NCBI GenBank assembly: GCA_001465935.1
Contig: LNKV01000020.1
Span: forward strand, 317,252-381,251
Reading direction: 5' to 3'
DNA from: Clarireedia homoeocarpa
Taxonomy: Eukaryota > Ascomycota > Leotiomycetes > Helotiales > Rutstroemiaceae
Length of the DNA: 64,000 nucleotides
Under the pieces are notes generated by a model. That model was not told where the DNA came from. It made no database searches and saw nothing but the letters and a program-made list of their open reading frames with translations. This document shows positions 34,501-45,500 of the stretch, piece by piece. Made by a program: the position numbers and the translations under genes. The first letter of the stretch is position 1. Each line of letters begins with the position of its first letter.

Positions 34501-36700
34501 ATATAGACTTACTAGGTATTTTATATTCTATCTATCTTCCTTCTTAATCTTACTTGTTACTAGTAGGAATATTAATCTCTATACTTTGAGCTTAGTTAGT
34601 TGCAGTTTTAGTTCTAATATCAGTTTGATCTTCAAGTTGATTTTATAAATACTATATATTTAGACTACTACTATTCCTATCTGGATACAGGCTGTTATCC
34701 GAAGGTTGTGAACTACTAGGAGGACTCTGTTTGTTATTACTAGACTTCTTTACTTCCGAGATCTCCTTGTAGTATTCTTAGTTATTAATATTTTATAGAG
34801 CGATCTCTCTAATAGTTATATTAAAATCACTTGTATTATCACTCTCTAATATTGATCTGTCCGGGTTTTCAGTGATCCTAAGATCAAGGGTTCGAATAAT
34901 TTTATTTAAATACTCTTTTAAAAGTATTTCCTAGTTTTTATTAACTTTAGAGTAAATAATATTTTCGTTAAACTAGATATTATAAGTGATAATAATTCTA
35001 TTAAGCTTTGATACCTATATTCGATAGATTAGTAATCTAGATATATAACCTACTAAGTACTCTAAATAGGCTTGAGGATTAACTTTATATTATTGTTTAT
35101 TAGTATCAATTTCTCGTTCCTTATCTAAAGGATAAGCTTGACAGTTATAATAGTATATACTATTCTAGTTTAAGTATAGATTAGTAATAACTGATATTAT
35201 TAGTACTAGGTTATACTATCGGAAATATTATTTGAACTACGAATCTAGGATTTTATTTAGTATCCTAAAGCTTCTTTATTATAATAGACTTATATTGTAT
35301 AGGTAAATTACTACTTGTATAATTTCGGGCTACAGTTTTGATAGGAGATTCGCTTAAGTTTATATTTTTATTATTTTAGTAATAACCTTCTAACCTACAC
35401 ACTCTGTTGTACTATTTGATTTATAAGTATAAACTGATAATAATTCAATCTCAATTCCTTCTATAGATATCTATTATTCAAACTCTGTATATCTATTAAT
35501 ACTGATTACTGATCTATCGTTGTCTTATTTGATAATATAAATAGATAAGTGATATTATCACTTTATTTATACTTTAAAATTAGTGATTATCCGGAATACT
35601 TCGTAGTAAGTTTTATTAACAAATAGAATTCCAAAGATCTTACTATTATATAACTCCTTGATTAGTAATAACTATAAGTATCTATTGAACGATATTAGGA
35701 AGTCGAAAAGATCTTATATAACTTTATAAAATAGTTATAATAGTTACCGATCTTCTAGACAGTAGTTGATAACCTATTTAGTATATACTCTTGTATAATA
35801 CTTATAATCAACCTTTAGGATCCCTTTAATTTTTATACTTTTTACTTTATCTACTAAATATTTAAGAGCTTTCTATCCGAGATACCTAGCCTTATTATAC
35901 TATATTTATATAATATCCTCTCTATTAAGTAAAAGATTGTGTGATCGTCTGAAAGGCTTACTGATCTTATAATAGATAGCTAAGTATATTATTATAGTTT
36001 TATTTATAAGAATATTATTTAGATTAGTTAGGTAATAAGAAATAACCTTTTTAAATTCTAAAAAGACTAAGTTATACTTTTATATAAGTAATATAACGAT
36101 CGTGCTTTTCTTATATATATTGTATTTTAATATATAGTCGAGACTACAAAACTACAGATTTGCTTTTACTAATTAAGATTTAGAGACTATATTAATATAA
36201 AAACCAAGAATAAGAGTAATATTTATTAAGATAAGATTCTTTATATTAGGTCTTTTAGGACTATTGAAAATATTCTTAATAGTATAGGTACTTTGTCCGA
36301 CGATCGGTAGTGATGATATACTAACTTCGATAATATTATTATTATTAGAATAAGTAATCTTTCTATTATCAAGTAAGGAGATATTATTGATTAAGTGTAT
36401 TATACTATAGTTATCTAGAAGAGTAGAGTTTACTAAATAATATTTATTAGTAATAACCGGTATAGAGTATATATTAGGATTACTAATATCTACTAGAGAG
36501 GGGTTAATAATCGTTATTACAACTTTTCTAAAGAAAAGTAATAGGGAGGTAGTTAAATTAGCTATTGATTATAATAGTCCTTTCTTAGTTATTATTTTCT
36601 TTAGATTATTCTATTAAGATAATTTGAATCTCTTTTTAATTTATCTAATTTCGGTACTACTAAATCTTTCTTTAGTTAGTTTGTTCTTTAGTACTTCTCT
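31600..36700 (-). pseudogene. Copia pol remnant with reverse transcriptase motifs
   Basis: Only the reverse transcriptase part is readable with confidence (about 33000-33720, minus strand). It shows KFDLKTKQFDIVNTFIN in the position of the conserved 'ETKQFDAVNAF' block (about 33470-33530), then a VVYYLL.DSYKIEG-type segment. Next is an LYNL..DLL segment for the 'LYGLRRSP' block, and ILVLFFINNI (about 33225-33255) for the catalytic YVDDI box, with both Asp codons turned to Asn. FLEIRIIKNR follows, matching the Copia 'FLGIRI' block. Stops interrupt every 10-30 codons. The order of conserved blocks is Copia (Ty1-like), not Gypsy. Boundaries given here are only approximate; gag, protease and integrase should lie on the high-coordinate side but I could not read them. 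Confidence 0.68.
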
Positions 36701-37935
36701 TAACTAGCTATAATCTTCTAGTTTCTATATATATCTATTCTTTAGGTTAGAGAACTAACTCTTTAAGTAATATAGATAATTCTTGTTTTTTTTTTTAATT
36801 AGTTTGTTTTTATTTTTTTGAGACTTAGGCTTGGGTTTGTCTTTCTCGTTTAAGATAGTCTCTGATCTTGTAATATCTCTTATAGAGATCGCTATTATAA
36901 AAATACCTTTTTCTTTAGGTTCACGAGATTTATTAACTAATTGAGTAGCGAGAACGATATTTACTTAGTCTAGGATTAGGATAGGTAGACTTAGCTATTA
37001 GTTTATAATAATATATCTCAGTTCCTTGTCTGCTTAAGTTGGTTTAATCTTGATTTTTACTATCTCTAGGAAAGTAGTTATAGCGATTATCCCTTTTATT
37101 TTATTTAGCTAATATATATAAGTCTTATTATAAACTATATTCTACTTCTTGTATTAATTACTTAGAGATACCTAATTATATTATACCTAGTCGAGTATAT
37201 TAATATATTCTCTCTGAATATCAGTTAAGACTATTAATTTATAAAGTACAAGACAAGTCTTGAGAGAATAGATAATACTATATAGGGTGATATTATTAAA
37301 GTTAGTACTATACAGACTGTAATCGATAAGGAAATTAGTGTTTATAGTTACAGTGATCTATATATAGATGTTTTTAAAAGCTTTATAGTAAATATTGTAC
37401 TTGGTCTTCTTGTTTTGAAATTACTTCTATAAAATTGTAAAATCCTCGCGAATATCTTAGATCGATAGATATTTCGGCTTTAGATAATCCTTTGTATTTA
37501 TATTCTTTTTATCAGTTCTGCCTATCTTAATATTGTGGTTAGCGAGCAACTAAGTATATAGCTTGTCTCTTAGTTAGTATATAGAAAGTAGTTCTAGTAG
37601 AGACCGAGTAAGCTAATCTTCGCTAATCGAATTATTAAACTAGATATTAGCTAGTGATCTAGTTAGTCCTTCGTAGATATCGGGATTAACTAGATACTAT
37701 ATTCTTTTAACTTAGTATTATTATCTAAACTCTAAGAACTATATTGCTTATTGTTATTAGGTAGATAGTCTAGTACTACCAATTATTCCGAGTTGAGATA
37801 TAATAATCGCTGAGATTGGAAGAACGAGGAAAGGTAATCGGTAGATATAAGAAAGTGTTTAAAAGGTGGCTTTTCAAATAAACTAGCGGATAGTTTTTCT
37901 GTATAGTAAAGTAAGTGTCAGACCGGGCTTATAAC

Positions 37936-38378
37936 TATTACGGTTTAAATAATAACCAGGTATATAATAGTAATTAAAGATGTAATTGATTGATCCCCCC
38001 CTTCTTCTTAAGATTCTCAGTCTTATTTATAAAGATTAGTAAGAATCTCAAGTTGAGGAGAGTAGTTCTATCTGATTCTACAATTTGTAAAGGAAANAGT
38101 CTTATTTATAAAGATCAGTGAGAATCTCAAGTTGAGGAGAGTAGTTCTATCTGATTCTACAATTTGTAAAGGAAATATAGATAAGGGTCGTGATATATTA
38201 ATAAGGGTCTTGAGTAGTATACTAAGATCATCGATCTTTAGTAATATCACGATACGGATCGTGAGCCTCGGCTCCACAGCTTTAAAGATCAGTTTGTAAG
38301 AGCTGACTGTATATACACTCGATTAGGTGATCAGTTCCACTTCATGATTATACGTACTATATAGATCTTTCCGTGACA
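37936..38378 (-). repeat. LTR (5' LTR of the Copia element) with internal duplication at an N
   Basis: 443 bp, about 79 bp longer than the other LTR because a block of about 78 bases (from about 38017) occurs twice, once on each side of an undetermined base at 38097. The duplicate copies differ at a couple of C/T, G/A positions. See the finding on a probable assembly join. Confidence 0.85.
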
Positions 38379-38542
38379 ATTATATAGATAAGGATTATAA
38401 TTGTAGATAGCTAACTAATATAATATTATATATTAAAAAAGTATTAATACTAAGAGTTGATAATAATAGTAAGGTAATAGCAGAGTCTAGGAAAAGTAAG
38501 CGGTAGCGAGCTAATATTATAGAGCAGGTACAGGGTAAATAG
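38379..38542 (+). pseudogene. transposase relic, C-terminal part after the Copia insertion
   Basis: Continues the host transposon reading frame beyond the Copia element. It aligns base by base with 6572-6735 of the less mutated fragment, including the basic tail (reads RKSKR.R here) and the terminal TAG at 38540-38542. The Cys-rich motif just before it is split by the insertion. Confidence 0.7.
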
Positions 38543-38569
38543 GATTAGTATATAGATTAGTAAAGAGAT

Positions 38570-38735
38570 AAATTAAAAGTATTGAGTTGTGGACTATGTC
38601 TATTAGCGAATAGCCTTATATTAGGGCGTCGACTACGTCTATTAGCCAATAAACTAGTTCATACGCCAATCCAGTCTATTGGTCAATGGACTACGTCCAT
38701 TGGCGAATCAACAAATTGGCGTATGGACCGGAACA
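38570..38735. repeat. right terminal inverted repeat of the DNA transposon
   Basis: Reverse complement of the left end, starting TGTTCCGGTCC at 38735 and reading inwards. Contains the same CCAATGGAC/GTCCATTGG palindromic units. Followed by the TATG target duplication at 38736-38739. Confidence 0.78.
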
Positions 38736-38739
38736 TATG

Positions 38740-39100
38740 TATATGAAACCTGGGCCCCCAAAGACTTCAAATCTTTCTATTTTGGGTTTATTGTTTGCAT
38801 TTCATTTTTCATTGGTGCTGAAAAGCCCGAGTGAGGCAGAATATCTTCCCTTGATAGAATTAGCTTCTTATTATAAGTATTATGCAACCACATGATACAT
38901 TCGATGATGGCTCAGATACTGATCTCAGCCTTTTATGACCTATGGTCTTCCCCTTCTTAAATTATTCATCTCTCATTTTCCCATGATTCTCTCTCAGTTG
39001 AACTGCATAGCACCTAACTTAATAAACGTATAATACGATTAAGAGCAACAATTCTTGGATTTATCACCTAAATTAAAAGCCTACTTCCGACTTGGTCACA
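38740..39100. other. 5' flank of the membrane-protein gene
   Basis: 360 bases with no feature other than the presumed promoter. The frame at 38686-38895 runs out of the transposon end and is accidental. Confidence 0.5.
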
Positions 39101-41267
39101 ATGCTGAGAATTCATAAATTTGTTCCCATCACCATGGGATGCAGTCTCCTACTCGGCGTTTTGTTTGCTGTGGGACACCACCAATTCTACCACTTCCTCA
39201 ACGAGCGAATTGTTGGCAGCGATGATCAACAACAATGGTTCCTTCGGATCGGTGCAGGCTTTGCATTCATAGTCAAAACCACACTTACGGCTGCAGTCCA
39301 GCTCGCATATACTCAGATTCTGTGGCGGGTTTTGAGCTCACGCCTGATCAGTATTAAAGGCATAGACTCCTTCTTCAGTATTGTCAATGATGCCTGGCAT
39401 TTTAGAAACGGTGAAATATATAGGAAAGGTCCAGCGCTAGCTCTTGTCGCGCTCATCATGTGGTATGTTTTGAAAAGATATTTTTTTCTCGTTTTATGCA
39501 TAGCATTTCAGCCTTTGCAGCGATATAAACAGGAACCCTAATATCGATTTTCTGTAAAGTTGATATGAATTTTATGCAGATCGGCTGAATCTAGCAAGGA
39601 CACTCCCGCTGATTGCAGTTATCACTCCTGCAACCTTGACTGTTCAACAGGCACCACAACCTCGAGAAGAGACAAGATATTTGTCAATTCCTACTATCAA
39701 TTACAACACGTCGCACAATGCAAGGTGGGCGCTGAATACTCTCAATATTCAACCCTCTTACCGTACCCAACGAATAGCGCAATCTGTAGCATCCCAAGGT
39801 TCTATACTGAGTATGACTGCCCCATATCCCAATTGCTCATATATTGTCGAGTTTTATGGCCCGTCCCTTTCATGTGGGTCTCAGGAAACTATGGACTCTT
39901 ACATTCTAGCCAACGCTCTCAACCAGATCACATTTAGAACAGATATTTGCTACGTCGCATGGGTCCCTGAGCGAAACTTCTATTATGGTAATGAAACATT
40001 GGCATCGTGGACATTGACAGGTCTCAATAAAACACTGAATCCGGTATGTGGGTCCAATTCATCAGGTTTCTACGACCAGCTCAGCAACGATCGTATGCGA
40101 CTCTTTATATACACCCGAGGCTGCACCCCCAAAATCAGCGAGTGTGGGCTTTATAATACCTCATACACCGTCAATTTTACATTTAGCAATAGCGAACAGA
40201 AGATTAGAGTAGTGAATAAGACGCTACTTAACGGCGTCGAAAGAACAACCAATTTGTCAACTGATCTGGATCTATATTTGCAGAACGATGCAATCTCAAA
40301 ACCTTATATATCACTCATGATTAGTCTGAATCAGCTGCTGCTTGGTTTCAGTTCAATGACAAATGGTGAGGTAGTTTCTTCGACGACGCAGATGCCTTCG
40401 ACAGTTCTTTCAGAGACCTCAGAACTGCAATCGATCATGAGGAGGACAGCAAATGTGTCCAACGATCTAGTATCAACATCTGGCCCATTGACAATAGCCA
40501 ATATGACGATGATAGCTGCTGTTGAGGAACTCTTTTTGAACATGACGCTCAGCCTATTTAGCGATTCATACTTTCTGTGAGTTTGAAGAATCTACTATTG
40601 TCGGCAGTTACCCAACTCCAATGAATGTGGAATTTTGATATTCATCAATTAGACCTCAGTCGCCTCACAAAGCGGGAAATCAGGTGTGACAACTTAATGC
40701 TTTTTATTCAAGTCGAATAAAGGAGATTAATTCCACTATGCTTAGCGCACTCCCCTTTATATAGTATATCATGTAACTTCTTTTCTATGTTTTTTCTTTA
40801 AATGACAATACAATTCCCCAATCCTAAAGTTAGGAAGCAATAATCCCCTGATCTCAACTTCTCAAATTCTTACTAACACAAACCCACATCACAGGAAAAA
40901 ACCAACCTATCTAACACCAGTCACTGTCTACACCTCTCAGAACATGTACGTCTATGATTCATCACATCTCCTCATGACCTACGGGATTGGTGTATGTGTA
41001 TGTAGCATCATTGTCGTCATCGGGTTTCTCAGCATATGGAATTCAACTTATACATTTGGATCCTCCTTCTCGGCTATTCTTCGAACGACCCGGAATCGAG
41101 AGATTGATGATATTGTGAAAGCGGAGGATACAGTCAATACCGATAGATTGTCGGAGAGCCTGGGGGGAAGAAAACTAATTTTGAAGCGGGAGGGGGAGCA
41201 GGATGATGGCGGTAATAGGAATGGGAAGGGGAAGGCCGAGAAGAGAGTTTATTTTGCTGTTTCTTGA
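39101..41267 (+). CDS. multi-pass membrane glycoprotein of unknown function, about 575 aa, 3 exons
   Basis: Predicted exons are 39101-39462, about 39580-40576 and 40895-41267. The family is the uncharacterised Pezizomycotina membrane protein often auto-named 'formylmethionine deformylase-like'; there is no sign of deformylase chemistry. N-terminal hydrophobic segments occur near residues 9-27, 48-68 and 103-118, then another at LPLIAVITPATLTV. A long extracellular or lumenal domain follows with about ten N-glycosylation sequons (for example NCS, NSS, NFT, NLS, NMT) and several Cys. A last transmembrane helix (TYGIGVCVCSIIVVIGFL) is followed by a charged cytosolic tail. The second intron joins cleanly (CT|G). 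The first does not: the best donor (GTATGT at 39463) and acceptor (CAG ending 39579) leave the frame one base off, so either the true junction differs or there is a small frameshift. Confidence 0.72.
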
Positions 41268-41864
41268 AATGAGAATCGGGATAGGACGGAAAGGGGTGGG
41301 ATTAACGAGGTTATTTGATGTGACTGAATGATGAGAATATTATCCAAGGAAGCTGTCTTTACTATAAGACTAGTATAACGTTAAGCTCGTCGAATTGATC
41401 ATGGAGAGATTGTGATTTGCGACTTGGGTCGCGCCATTCTGGTTGCCTGTCATCAAAATTGCGGTTGTCTCTGCCCTTCGCATCTTCCCTCGTAACCTCC
41501 TCGAGCATCTCTCGCAGCATTCTAGTTATGATCCCCTCGGCCACCATCTCTGTTTTAGTCATTAGAGTGCTTTAAATTTCGACCATCATCTCTGTTGCGG
41601 TTGTCTTGTCCTCTACCAAAGCAATAAGAAACTAATATATTAGTAATTAGAAATGTAAAGTCAATCGATGAATGAGTATATCTACTTGTAATTGATTTTC
41701 AGTAGTAGTGTAGTATCCTTCGAATTCAGAGTAAAATACCAAACACTTTGTACCTCTTTTTCAACTGAAATCGTTCGGACTAAGCGATTCCTTCCAAGGA
41801 CCTTGGGCTGCCACTTCAACCTGCTGAATCCGCGCGACAGTCCCCGTTCCGATGTGAAAGAGAT
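41268..41864. other. intergenic, nothing recognised
   Basis: About 600 bases between the membrane-protein gene and the HET C-terminal fragment. A 66-codon minus frame at 41362-41562 is charged and Arg/Glu-rich but unsupported. Confidence 0.45.
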
Positions 41865-42416
41865 TCAAATCAAAAACATCTCCCTCGCTTGTCCCATCCC
41901 TTTACTTACAATCTCTCCATCCATAATCCCATGAATATAGCACTCCCCCATATACGCATAGACATCCCTCTCTTCCTCACCCACAACCTCACCCTCTCCC
42001 AGGACCTTCATCCTCCCCATCCCTCTAACCACAACTGGTACCCTACCCCCTTCCAGCACCACTACCTCATCTCCAATATTCGTCATAAGGCTCAGTAAGC
42101 CTATCCAACCTCCTTCTAACCTCACAACCTTCCTCTCCAGCACCGCGGCTCTGACTGCCGCATCCGCCTGCTCCCACAATATCCTCTCTTCGCCCTTCAC
42201 CTCCTCGGGCAATGTCGCCATTGTTTCACCACTCCCAATTTTTAGTTTCCCTAACCATTTCCTCCATAGCATGATCTTCTCCTCATCTTCGTCTTCTGCG
42301 CGCCGGAAATTCGCCTCAAGATGTCTATCTGTAGCAGTACTTGTAGGAAAAGAGTCAGCGCAGAGAGTGCGCCATAGAGCATTATATTCGGATCCGCCAC
42401 CTCTGTAACGCGACAT
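41865..42416 (-). pseudogene. HET-protein C-terminal fragment
   Basis: The frame lacks any HET domain but matches the variable C-terminal half of fungal heterokaryon-incompatibility proteins. It starts at a YNALWRTLCADSF segment typical of the region after the domain. A Glu/Asp-rich stretch and a VRLEGGWIGL region follow, then the characteristic late motif YxxMGECYIHGIMDGE near its end. Upstream of the first Met the sequence immediately becomes a small hairpin repeat (42427-42487) and no N-terminal half is adjacent. An N-terminal HET piece on the same strand lies 3.6 kb upstream (46018-46676), beyond an unrelated gene; the two may be parts of one former gene. Confidence 0.65.
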
Positions 42417-42426
42417 ATGTACAAAA

Positions 42427-42487
42427 AGTGTCGCATACTAAAATGCGACACTCTCGCTTACTACACTAAAGTGTCGTATACTAAAAC
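42427..42487. repeat. hairpin plus direct copy of AGTGTCG[C/T]ATACTAAAA
   Basis: AGTGTCGCAT (42427-42436) and ATGCGACACT (42443-42452) form a 10-bp stem. The same block recurs in direct orientation at 42470-42487 (AGTGTCGTATACTAAAAC). It lies exactly where recognisable HET sequence stops, so it may be the end of an inserted element or a breakpoint scar. Confidence 0.55.
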
Positions 42488-42594
42488 ATAAGGATTAGAT
42501 TTCAATGACGGAGAGATGTCGACAGTAAAACGAATAAGTGAACAATATAAATAAATAATATTTTATTTTGATTGATAAAACGATTTAGATAATT

Positions 42595-45500
42595 TCAAAC
42601 CAGATGAACCTGCACATCCTTTTCAAGAATATCTTGTAGGTCGGCTGTATCTGACCCTGACAATACACATTGTGCAACCTTAACACTCCTCAGCAGTGCA
42701 ACTAGAACATAAAGTTGCTCCGCCTCGGTGAGCTCCTCGTCGGTCAGGAAATCCATCACGTTGGCCGCAAGACCCTGGATATCCTGCAGCCCGCCTTCTT
42801 TGGCAGATAGATCAATATTTTCAAAGTCGTCCTCAAACTCCTCCATCAGTAGTTGGACGAGCGCGGGCGCCTGATGCAGAAGACGGTGCGGGCCCTCGGA
42901 TATCTCGTCTAGCCGGCCGACGTAAGAAAGCCAGCTGTCTATACACATCAGCTCGACGTTCTGTTCCTCGACCTCTGTCTGGTCACGCTTGATATCGGCA
43001 ACCTGCCAGTTGTAGGAGTGAGCCAATTCCAGTACGGGCATCACGCGCGAGGAAAACGAGCTGATGCGACAGCCTATGTAACAGCCACTGGCGATGAAAC
43101 CTCCTTGTGCGTTGTGCGCATAAGCTGGATAGCTATAGTTGTAGCTATCCTCATCTTCACTAAAACTTTGCCTGCACATGCAGGTGGCTGTGGCATAGAA
43201 GCTTCGGCTTCGGTAGACGATATATTCGGAACCCAGAAATCCCAGGAGTGCCTCGAGCACCACCGTCACGCAGCCCGACAGCGCCGAGTAGACTGGCGTT
43301 GTATGGGGTTTGTGCCACGACGTTGCCCAGTACCCGCGCATCACGTCCATCTGGCTCATCCAGTACAAGTCAACTTTGTCGAGCCGCAAGCTTCGCTGAC
43401 GCGCTTGGTTTCTCCTTTCCCGTTCATTATCGCGCTGCATTCTGTCCTGATTCCGTTTTGACTGCCGCTCTTGTGCCTCTTGCTCTTCCTTTGTTGGCTT
43501 ATCTCCCCCTTCATCTTTGTTTTCTTCATCCTCCTTCGAGGCGTCTTTCTCGTTGCGTGTGTAGTTGGTCAGCAGGAGCTGAGTTCTCTGCTCCGCTGGT
43601 TCGTCATGCGGCGAGTGTATCACTCCGCGTTTGACCGACTTCTCGACTATGTCCTTATCGTGCTGGATCTGGCGGAGCTTCTCGGCTCGAGTGGCTTGGA
43701 GTTTCTTGGCGGTTTGGACGCGCTCCGACAGCTCCTTGTCGTCTCTCACGTCGGTGCGTTCAAGGCGTTCTTCTTCAGCTGAACTTACTACTGTTTCTTT
43801 CGCTTCTATAGATCTGGTCACACTTTCGACGGCGACTTGGTGACTGATAATTGGCGGTGTCGGAGTTGTCTTCTCTAATCGTTCTTTGAAGTCAGGTTTG
43901 GCTACGGCCTCTGTGCCCAATGGAAGGTTTCGCGCCTCGGGCATAGGGCCGTTTGATGGAAATTCACCTTCGTGATCTGAGGCATCTTCGACGGTCGCCC
44001 GTCGTGTTGGCCTTGGTGGTCGTAACCTGTCCTCCGGCGTGGCGTCTTCTTGCGATAGTGAACTAGGAGGCCCTGGCGCAGTGTGCGCTGCGTCATGTGT
44101 CTTTGGCTCTTTGTTAGTGGAAACATTGGCTCCCTGTCTCAATTTTTTCGCATGACCCTGCTGATTGACGGCTGAGCGGGGTACTTGTTCTGTCGGCGGT
44201 GGGGGGAGAATTATCCAATTGCCATCTTGGGGTCGCCGTTCAGGTATAGCCCTGCTAATCTTGATAACTTCTTTACCCCGCCTATTGGTTTCCTCGCCCT
44301 CCGCAGCCGGATTCTTGCTCTGCTGGCTACCAGCTTGCTTCTCTCCTCTGTATCGCCCGACGCTGCCTCCCATCCAGCCATTCTTGGCACGTCTATAGGA
44401 AGCATATTTTCTGTTGCGGGATCGCGGTGCTCCATCGCCTTTGCTACCATCGTGAGGATTCCACGTGGAGTCCTCTTGATCTCTGATCCAGCGGTCATCT
44501 AGACGGCGCACGGTGCGCCTAGACTTCCAGTTGAAATAGCGACGCGCCACACTGCAGACGCCCCATGTCCGCACGAGCCAGTAGCCGTCAACAAACCCGC
44601 GCCTATGGCCGAAGTTGCATCCAAAGACTGAAACCTGATCCTCGTCGGTGTTCCTCGGCGTGAAGTGCAGGATCGGGCCCAGCACTGCGTGATTTGAGGT
44701 GGTGATAGTTCCGACAGCGCCCTGCATAGAGACCGACTTTTCCTTAAAAGACGCGCTGGTGATCCCCATGCCCGCCATTAGTCCCATGATGATAATGTCT
44801 CGCATGGATACTTGCATCGGCGCCGAGACCAGGTCCGAGGGACATCTGTCTGCATCGTACTGGACATAATCGAACCGCACAGAATTGCCGCATGACATCT
44901 CGATGGCACGGCAGAAAGACACCCATGAGGCTTCGCCAACTCGGCGGCTGTCGACTGTTTCGGTAGCTGATCTTGCGCTGGATGATGTAACTGTGCTTAC
45001 GATAGATGATGATGTGAAGCTCGTACGAGCTTTTCTACCGGTAACAAGGCTTGACCACCACGAGGCGGAGAACAGCTTTCGCCTGAAGAAACGCGTCCAC
45101 CTTGACCAGAAGAACAGTTTCCTCTTGAAGAGCCTTTTCAACCGCGAACCAGAGAAGCGCCCGCGCTGGAAAAATCGTCGTCGTTTTGTAAGCGGTACCA
45201 CTTCAGGGTGCCCAACAATGACCTGCATATGGCCATAATCCTCCTCTTCAACAGAAGGCTCACGCCGCCAAGGTGTTACTCTCATGGGAAACGCCCGCGC
45301 CTGTGTCTTCCACTTCCTCCACCTTTCCATTTCCACAAGCGATCTTGGATCATCGTGAACGTCGCCGTCGCCGCCCGCCAGCCGCGGAAGCGGATGTCTA
45401 CCAATAGCGTACGACTTGACCAACCCGCTATCGGACGGCCACAAGCCCGCTCTCAGGCTGATCTGCGGGATGGAATAGAGCACGCGGAAGCGGAACTGCG

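Larger units (their letters stand above)
28654..38378 (-). mobile_element. complete Copia-type LTR retrotransposon nested in the DNA transposon, RIP-inactivated
   Basis: Long terminal repeats at both ends (28654-29017 and 37936-38378) are in direct orientation, each bounded by short inverted TGTCACGG/CCGTGACA-type ends. The element is flanked by the 5-bp target duplication ATTAT (28649-28653 and 38379-38383). Deleting the element plus one ATTAT rejoins the host transposon, as shown by collinear alignment of both sides to the uninterrupted fragment at 6423-6851. Coding direction is minus, from the reverse transcriptase remnant near 33.0-33.7 kb, so the 5' LTR is the right-hand one. There are no frames of useful length in 9 kb; the whole interior is TA-rich. 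Full-length but inactive. Confidence 0.9.
26678..38735 (+). mobile_element. TIR DNA transposon with integrase-core (DDE) transposase, Ginger-like, heavily C-to-T mutated
   Basis: The ends are inverted repeats of roughly 160-185 bp that both begin TGTTCCGGTCC. They are flanked by the 4-bp direct repeat TATG (26674-26677 and 38736-38739). The internal plus-strand coding remnant shows a retroviral-type integrase core (next entries). A cut-and-paste element with TIRs starting TGT, a 4-bp duplication and a Gypsy-integrase-like transposase is the description of Ginger elements. The assignment rests on those features, not on a search. Without the inserted Copia element the unit would be about 2.3 kb. 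Virtually every potential Gln/Arg/Trp codon has become a stop, and G+C is extremely low, as expected from RIP. Non-autonomous now. Confidence 0.8.

Noticed and set aside
26862..38570. Considering the TA-rich block as a centromere or mitochondrial insertion
   Set aside because: Recognisable integrase and reverse transcriptase motifs, LTRs and TIRs explain the composition as RIP of transposons; no mitochondrial gene was recognised.
26678..38735. Interpreting the whole AT-rich block as a single LTR retrotransposon
   Set aside because: The outer ends are inverted, not direct, repeats with a different target duplication, and the outer coding remnant is on the opposite strand to the Copia element.
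43018..43634. Long plus-strand frames (also at 44165-44502 and 45208-45720)
   Set aside because: All are antisense shadows of the GC-rich 1029-codon gene and lack recognisable domains.
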